Part shown: positions 6,104 through 9,336 of the stretch, in pieces
Position numbering within the stretch: position 1 is the stretch's first letter
How the letters are laid out: each line of letters begins with the position of its first letter
NCBI GenBank assembly: GCA_943325595.2
Contig: CALPQA020000046.1
Location: 1 to 9,336, forward strand
DNA: 9,336 nucleotides
Direction: 5' to 3'
Source: Auritidibacter sp. Marseille-P8566
GTDB taxonomy: Bacteria > Bacteroidota > Bacteroidia > Flavobacteriales > Flavobacteriaceae
Program-made: the position numbers and the translations under genes
Notes under the pieces: model-generated
Database searches by the model: none
Told to the model about the DNA's origin: nothing
The model's input: only the letters and a program-made list of their open reading frames with translations

Positions 6104-6733
6104 TTACTGAAGTAACTCTATTGAAGCTCTATTTAGTCGAATTACCCCATCATTTTCTAAAGCTTTTAACAACCTAGAAATTACTACTCGTGAAGTATGC
6201 AAATCATCTGCAATTTCTTGATGTGTATTTTGGATTGTTCTTGTCTTGTTTATTTTAACTTTTTCGCGGATATACCCCAATAATCGTTCGTCCATCTTCA
6301 TAAAAGCCAAGTTATCAATAGCCGACAACATTTCTTTTAATCGATTATTATAACTGTTAAATACATAGGTTCGCCAACTTTTGTATTTACCAAGCCATTC
6401 TTCCATTTTTTCTATTGGTATCATAATTACTATTCCATTTGTTTCTGCAATAGCTCTAATTTCACTTTTATTTTGTCCCATACAACAAGCCATTGTCATT
6501 GCGCAAGTACCACCCTTTTCGATAAAATACAAAAGTAATTCCCCTTCATCAAAATCTTCTCGTAGAATTTTAATAGCACCATTAATCAATAAAGGCATAT
6601 TTTTAATATAATTCCCAAAATCAATGAGAATTTCCCCTTCATTAAAAGAATGAAATTTTGAGACTTTGGAAATTTCAACAATCAAATCGTCTTCAAATAC
6701 AAAACCATACGTTTCTTTCAACAAATCTATCAT
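6104..6733 (-). CDS. Crp/Fnr-family transcriptional regulator with Cys-X5-Cys-Cys
   Basis: A 209-aa regulator. Residues about 15-115 form a cyclic-nucleotide-binding-like beta roll (FNEGEILIDFGNYIKNMPLLINGAIKI and onward), and a dimerisation helix follows at about 115-145. The C-terminal winged HTH lies at 148-205, with QEIADDLHTSRVVISRLLKAL as helix-turn-helix. The region equivalent to the cAMP pocket lacks the Arg-Ser pair of E. coli Crp and instead reads GGTCAMTMACCMG, with cysteines 77, 83 and 84. cAMP is therefore unlikely to be the ligand, and a metal, Fe-S or thiol/persulfide signal is possible. The ATG overlaps the stop codon of the DUF1801 gene by 1 nt (TAATG), so translation is probably coupled. 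The likely target set includes its own operon and the nearby Cys-rich gene, by inference. Confidence 0.92.
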   Translation of the reverse strand: MIDLLKETYGFVFEDDLIVEISKVSKFHSFNEGEILIDFGNYIKNMPLLINGAIKILREDFDEGELLLYFIEKGGTCAMTMACCMGQNKSEIRAIAETNGIVIMIPIEKMEEWLGKYKSWRTYVFNSYNNRLKEMLSAIDNLAFMKMDERLLGYIREKVKINKTRTIQNTHQEIADDLHTSRVVISRLLKALENDGVIRLNRASIELLQ

Positions 6734-7191
6734 TATACTTTTTTAAAATTACTTTCATAGCAAGAAATCCAATCTTCAACAGACATTCTTTTAACCAATT
6801 CTCCTATGAGTTCAAACGGAATTTCATCCATTTTTTTAAATCGTATACAACTTTTACCAATATCTATTTTGGTTTTTACCAACTTTGAGTATTCGCCAGA
6901 AAACCAATCCATTAATTCTGGATTAGCATATATCCCCATGTGATATAACGAAATAAAGTTCTTTTGGGAGGCAACATTAATAAAAGGCAAAGGCAACTTC
7001 GGATTACAATGGTATCCTTCAGGATAAATTTGATGAGGCACAACATATCCCAACATTCCATATCCCATAACTTCTTGAAAACCTGGTGGCAAGTTTTCCA
7101 AAATTATTGTGCGCAATTTTTCAACAAAAACCTTTCGCTCTATTGGCAGAGAATCAATGTATTCTTGAGGAGTAGTACTATTTGATTGCAT
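6733..7191 (-). CDS. DUF1801 (YdhG-like) domain protein
   Basis: A 152-aa cytoplasmic protein that appears to be almost entirely a DUF1801 domain. Features include an N-terminal helical segment with TTPQEYIDSLPIERKVFVEK, then PPGFQEVMGYGMLGYVVP (35-52), a KNFISLYHMGIY strand-helix (77-88), and GKSCIRFKKMDEIPFELI (112-129) near the end, in the family's usual order. One characterised member of this broad family, B. subtilis YdhG (Fra), is described as a frataxin-like iron chaperone, but many DUF1801 proteins have no assigned role, so iron handling is only a possibility. It is the first gene of a tight unit with the Crp-type regulator (TAATG overlap). The upstream region holds a 7-bp inverted repeat and a near-consensus -7 element. 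Confidence 0.88.
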   Translation of the reverse strand: MQSNSTTPQEYIDSLPIERKVFVEKLRTIILENLPPGFQEVMGYGMLGYVVPHQIYPEGYHCNPKLPLPFINVASQKNFISLYHMGIYANPELMDWFSGEYSKLVKTKIDIGKSCIRFKKMDEIPFELIGELVKRMSVEDWISCYESNFKKV

Positions 7192-7205
7192 GTTTTTAAA
7201 AATTA

Positions 7206-7234
7206 TTGGTTAAAAATAAAAAATAAATAACCAA
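7206..7234. promoter_or_regulatory. Inverted repeat upstream of the DUF1801-Crp unit
   Basis: TTGGTTA (7206-7212) and TAACCAA (7228-7234) form perfect 7-bp arms with a 15-nt AT-only spacer, centre to centre 22 bp or about two helical turns. It lies in the divergent region between the DUF1801 gene and the hydrolase gene. Immediately upstream on the minus strand is TAACATTTG (7235-7243), a -7-like element with one extra base. The arrangement suggests a regulator site over the transcript start, but it could also form a weak leader hairpin. Confidence 0.4.
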
Positions 7235-7295
7235 CAAATGTTAAATAGTATTTAATCTTCTAATTAATTTAGATATTTGTATAAAACAATATATT

Positions 7296-8069
7296 ATGAA
7301 ACAATCTAATTTAATTATCCTCGTATTATCGTTAATTACAAGTATTAGTTTTGCACAATTAAAACCTTTAGAATACAAAGATGGCACTCAAAATCTTAAC
7401 GGATTTCAAACAACACCAAAAAAAGGAAATACTAGCAAACCCGGCGTATTAATTTTACCAGCTTGGATGGGAATCGACGCTCTTTCAAAAGATACCGCAG
7501 AAAAACTTTCAAATTTGGGGTATTATGCTTTTGTAGCAGATATTTATGGAGAAGGTAACTACCCAAATAATTACAACGATGCTGGAAAAATAGCTGGTTA
7601 TTACAAAAAGAATATTACCGAATACCATAATAGAATTAGTTTGGCTTTAGAGCAATTAATACAATCTGGAGCAAATCCCGATAATATAATTGTAATAGGC
7701 TACTGTTTTGGTGGGACAGGGGCTTTAGAAGCTGCAAGAGCAAACATGAAAGTAAAAGCCGTTGTTTCTTTTCATGGTGGACTTGGTAGAGATGCCTCAA
7801 GAACTATCAACCCATTAAAAGCTAAAATATTAGTACTTCACGGTGCAGATGATCCCTATGAATCAAAAGAAGAAATCGCCTCTTTTCAACAAGAAATGCG
7901 AGACGCTAAAGCTGATTGGCAGATGATATATTATGCAAATGCAGTACATTCTTTTACAAATCCAGAAGCTGGAAATGACAACTCCAAAGGAGCAGCGTAT
8001 AATGAAACTGCAGCAAAACGATCTTGGAACCATTTTAAATTATTCCTTGACGAAGTTTTCCAAAAATAG
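7296..8069 (+). CDS. Exported dienelactone-hydrolase-family alpha/beta hydrolase
   Basis: A 257-aa hydrolase. Residues 1-20 are a signal peptide (cleavage near SFA/Q), unusual for dienelactone hydrolases, which are classically cytoplasmic. The mature protein is a single alpha/beta-hydrolase domain: VLILPAWMGI (51-60, oxyanion region), the nucleophile elbow GYCFGG with Cys137, the acid in HGADDPY (Asp186 or Asp185), and the base His218 in AVHSFT. The Cys-Asp-His triad is that of the DLH family. The substrate is probably an ester or lactone but cannot be told from sequence. The M28 peptidase starts 21 nt after the stop, so the two form an operon. No perfect -7 element is seen; GATATTTG around 7269-7276 has one mismatch. 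Confidence 0.92.
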   Translation: MKQSNLIILVLSLITSISFAQLKPLEYKDGTQNLNGFQTTPKKGNTSKPGVLILPAWMGIDALSKDTAEKLSNLGYYAFVADIYGEGNYPNNYNDAGKIAGYYKKNITEYHNRISLALEQLIQSGANPDNIIVIGYCFGGTGALEAARANMKVKAVVSFHGGLGRDASRTINPLKAKILVLHGADDPYESKEEIASFQQEMRDAKADWQMIYYANAVHSFTNPEAGNDNSKGAAYNETAAKRSWNHFKLFLDEVFQK

Positions 8070-8090
8070 AAACTCAAGAAAAATCAATAT

Positions 8091-9107
8091 ATGAAACTTA
8101 CTTTTGCCTCTCTTTTATTTCTAACCATTGCTTCTAGCTTTGGGCAAATGGAAATCAAAAAACAAATTGAGCCTACAAAATACATTAGTACCATTTCTGC
8201 CTCAGAGCTTAAAAAAAACCTTGATATTGTAGCTTCTAATGAAATGGAAGGAAGAGAAACAGGTTCAAAAGGCCAAAAAAAAGCAGGTGAATACCTAATT
8301 TCTCAATATAAAAAGGCAGGGATTTCATTTCCAAAAGGCGCCACTGATTATTATCAAAAAGTTCCTGCTGCATTTCTAAATGCAAAATATGACGAAGGCC
8401 TTCCTGACTCTGAAAATATTTGGGCTTTTATAGAAGGTTCAGAAAAACCAGATGAAATCGTTGTTATTTCTGCGCACTACGATCATATCGGAATAAAAAA
8501 TGGCAAAACTTTCAATGGTGCCGATGATGACGGGTCAGGTACTGTTGCCGTTTTACAAATTGCTCAAGCATTCGAAAAAGCAAAAAAAGAAGGACACGGA
8601 CCAAAACGATCTATTCTATTTTTACACGTAACTGGCGAAGAACATGGACTTCATGGCTCCCGCTATTATTCTGAGAACCCATTGTTTCCCCTGTCAAATA
8701 CGATCACCGATGTTAATATTGATATGATTGGTCGTCGAGACGAAAACCATAAAGATTCTAACAATTACATCTATCTAATTGGTTCCGATTATCTCTCTAC
8801 CGATTTGTACAACATTTGTGAAACTGCAAACAAAAATTTTGCAAACCTCAATTTAGATTACACATTCAATGATAGGAATGATTCAAACCGTTTCTACTAC
8901 CGTTCAGATCACTATAATTTTGCTAAAAATGGAATTCCTTCTGTATTCCTTTTTAATGGTGTTCATGCAGATTATCATAAATCTACCGACACACCCGACA
9001 AAATAGAATTCGATGCTTTAGCAAAAAGAGCGCAACTTGCTTTTACAATCGTTTGGGAATTGGCCAATAGAGACAACCGCCCCATTATAGATAAAGATGG
9101 TAACTAA
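8091..9107 (+). CDS. Secreted M28-family zinc peptidase
   Basis: A 338-aa metallopeptidase of the aminopeptidase/glutaminyl-cyclase-like clan. Residues 1-19 are a signal peptide (ending near SSFGQ). The catalytic domain (about 95-325) shows the di-zinc ligands in order: His129 in SAHYDH, the bridging Asp145 in GADDDGSG, the Glu183-Glu184 pair (general base and ligand) in TGEEHGLHGS, Asp211 in NIDMIGR, and His296 in ADYHKSTDTPDKI. It probably removes N-terminal residues from peptides outside the cytoplasm; specificity is unknown. There is no PA insert or C-terminal secretion domain, so a periplasmic or soluble location is likely. It is second in an operon with the hydrolase, 21 nt apart. No ordinary terminator follows, but the structured element at 9128 begins 20 bp after the stop. 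Confidence 0.95.
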   Translation: MKLTFASLLFLTIASSFGQMEIKKQIEPTKYISTISASELKKNLDIVASNEMEGRETGSKGQKKAGEYLISQYKKAGISFPKGATDYYQKVPAAFLNAKYDEGLPDSENIWAFIEGSEKPDEIVVISAHYDHIGIKNGKTFNGADDDGSGTVAVLQIAQAFEKAKKEGHGPKRSILFLHVTGEEHGLHGSRYYSENPLFPLSNTITDVNIDMIGRRDENHKDSNNYIYLIGSDYLSTDLYNICETANKNFANLNLDYTFNDRNDSNRFYYRSDHYNFAKNGIPSVFLFNGVHADYHKSTDTPDKIEFDALAKRAQLAFTIVWELANRDNRPIIDKDGN

Positions 9108-9127
9108 CGTTTAAAATCTATTTTTTT

Positions 9128-9244
9128 GGGCGTGCCCGAGTTTACTCTGTTTTGAAGTGCTACTTGGTTTTCGTTAAACTCGGTCGGGCTCTTCGCTACA
9201 ATCCACGCCCAAAAGCGTGGGATTTCTACTGCTATCCCTCACGC
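9128..9244 (+). repeat. Structured GC-rich intergenic element, flavobacterial repeat type
   Basis: A 117-bp non-coding block, 61 G/C by hand count (about 52%), in clearly AT-rich surroundings. It begins GGGCGTGCCCGAG, has a central GGTCGGGCT and ends TATCCCTCACGC. These landmarks recall an intergenic repeat I remember from many Flavobacteriia genomes, which could not be checked here. Stems: CCGAGTTTA/TAAACTCGG (9136-9144 with 9175-9183), CCACGC/GCGTGG (9203-9208 with 9215-9220), GGGAT/ATCCC (9219-9223 with 9234-9238), and an outer GCGTG/CACGC (9130-9134 with 9240-9244). There is no open frame and no T run after the hairpins. Confidence 0.65.
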
Positions 9245-9336
9245 AACTTAAGTTTAGAATTACAGTTTATATTCCTAATACTACCTGAATTACCTTTTAA
9301 ACAAATTACTTACAAACCATAAGTATTGCTAGTTCC
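9245..9336. other. Right-edge stretch, possible 3' end of a minus-strand gene
   Basis: AT-rich sequence without a complete gene. On the minus strand the last 27 bases could read as eight codons plus a TAA at 9310-9312 (GTSNTYGL, stop), which would be the tail of a convergent gene entering from the right. Eight codons cannot support a call. Confidence 0.2.

Noticed and set aside
9162..9172. ACTTGGTTTTC shared between the right-end element and the anticodon arm of tRNA-Glu copy 1
   Set aside because: An 11-base match in simple T/G-rich sequence with no other tRNA-like stems around it; most likely coincidence.
1..9336. CRISPR array, insertion sequence or rRNA
   Set aside because: No regularly spaced direct repeats, no transposase-like frame and no rRNA-like sequence were found on either strand.

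Overview
The window looks like chromosomal DNA of a Flavobacterium-like member of the Bacteroidota. The base composition is AT-rich, start codons lack Shine-Dalgarno sequences and sit in A-rich leaders, and exported proteins carry signal peptides ending in ...FAQ or ...FGQ. Several intergenic regions hold matches to the Bacteroidota promoter (TTG, about 19 bp, TAnnTTTG). The gene content also fits: an archaeal/eukaryotic-type prolyl-tRNA synthetase, a FadL/OmpP1-type outer membrane protein, and a Tyr/Trp/Asn/Gly-rich lipoprotein.

Layout. (1) Positions 1-300: two tandem tRNA-Glu(UUC) genes on the minus strand with a consensus promoter upstream. (2) 300-1778: proS, minus strand, divergent from the next unit; the -7 boxes of the two units lie 2 bp apart. 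(3) 1879-4528, plus strand: a low-complexity lipoprotein followed by a FadL-like beta-barrel, closed by a strong hairpin at 4547-4585. (4) 4626-5558: a divergent pair made of a CI/S24-type repressor whose protease serine is replaced by alanine and a 65-aa Cro-sized protein, with a perfect inverted repeat inside the latter's promoter. There are no other phage genes. (5) 5829-7191, all minus strand: a DUF1801 protein and a Crp/Fnr-type regulator joined by a 1-nt stop/start overlap, then a 58-aa exported Lys/Cys-rich protein that a minimum-length ORF filter would miss. (6) 7296-9107, plus strand: a probable two-gene operon of an exported dienelactone-hydrolase-family enzyme and an exported M28 metallopeptidase. 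(7) 9128-9244: a GC-rich, highly self-complementary non-coding element resembling an intergenic repeat family of Flavobacteriia, followed by the window edge.

How the parts may work together. The tRNA-Glu/proS and lipoprotein/barrel blocks look like core genome. The more unusual parts are the orphan repressor switch, the DUF1801-Crp-Cys-rich trio (possibly a metal or thiol response locus, by inference) and the structured element at the right end. No complete mobile element, prophage or CRISPR array is present. No similarity search was possible, so family assignments rest on motifs and on remembered family features.
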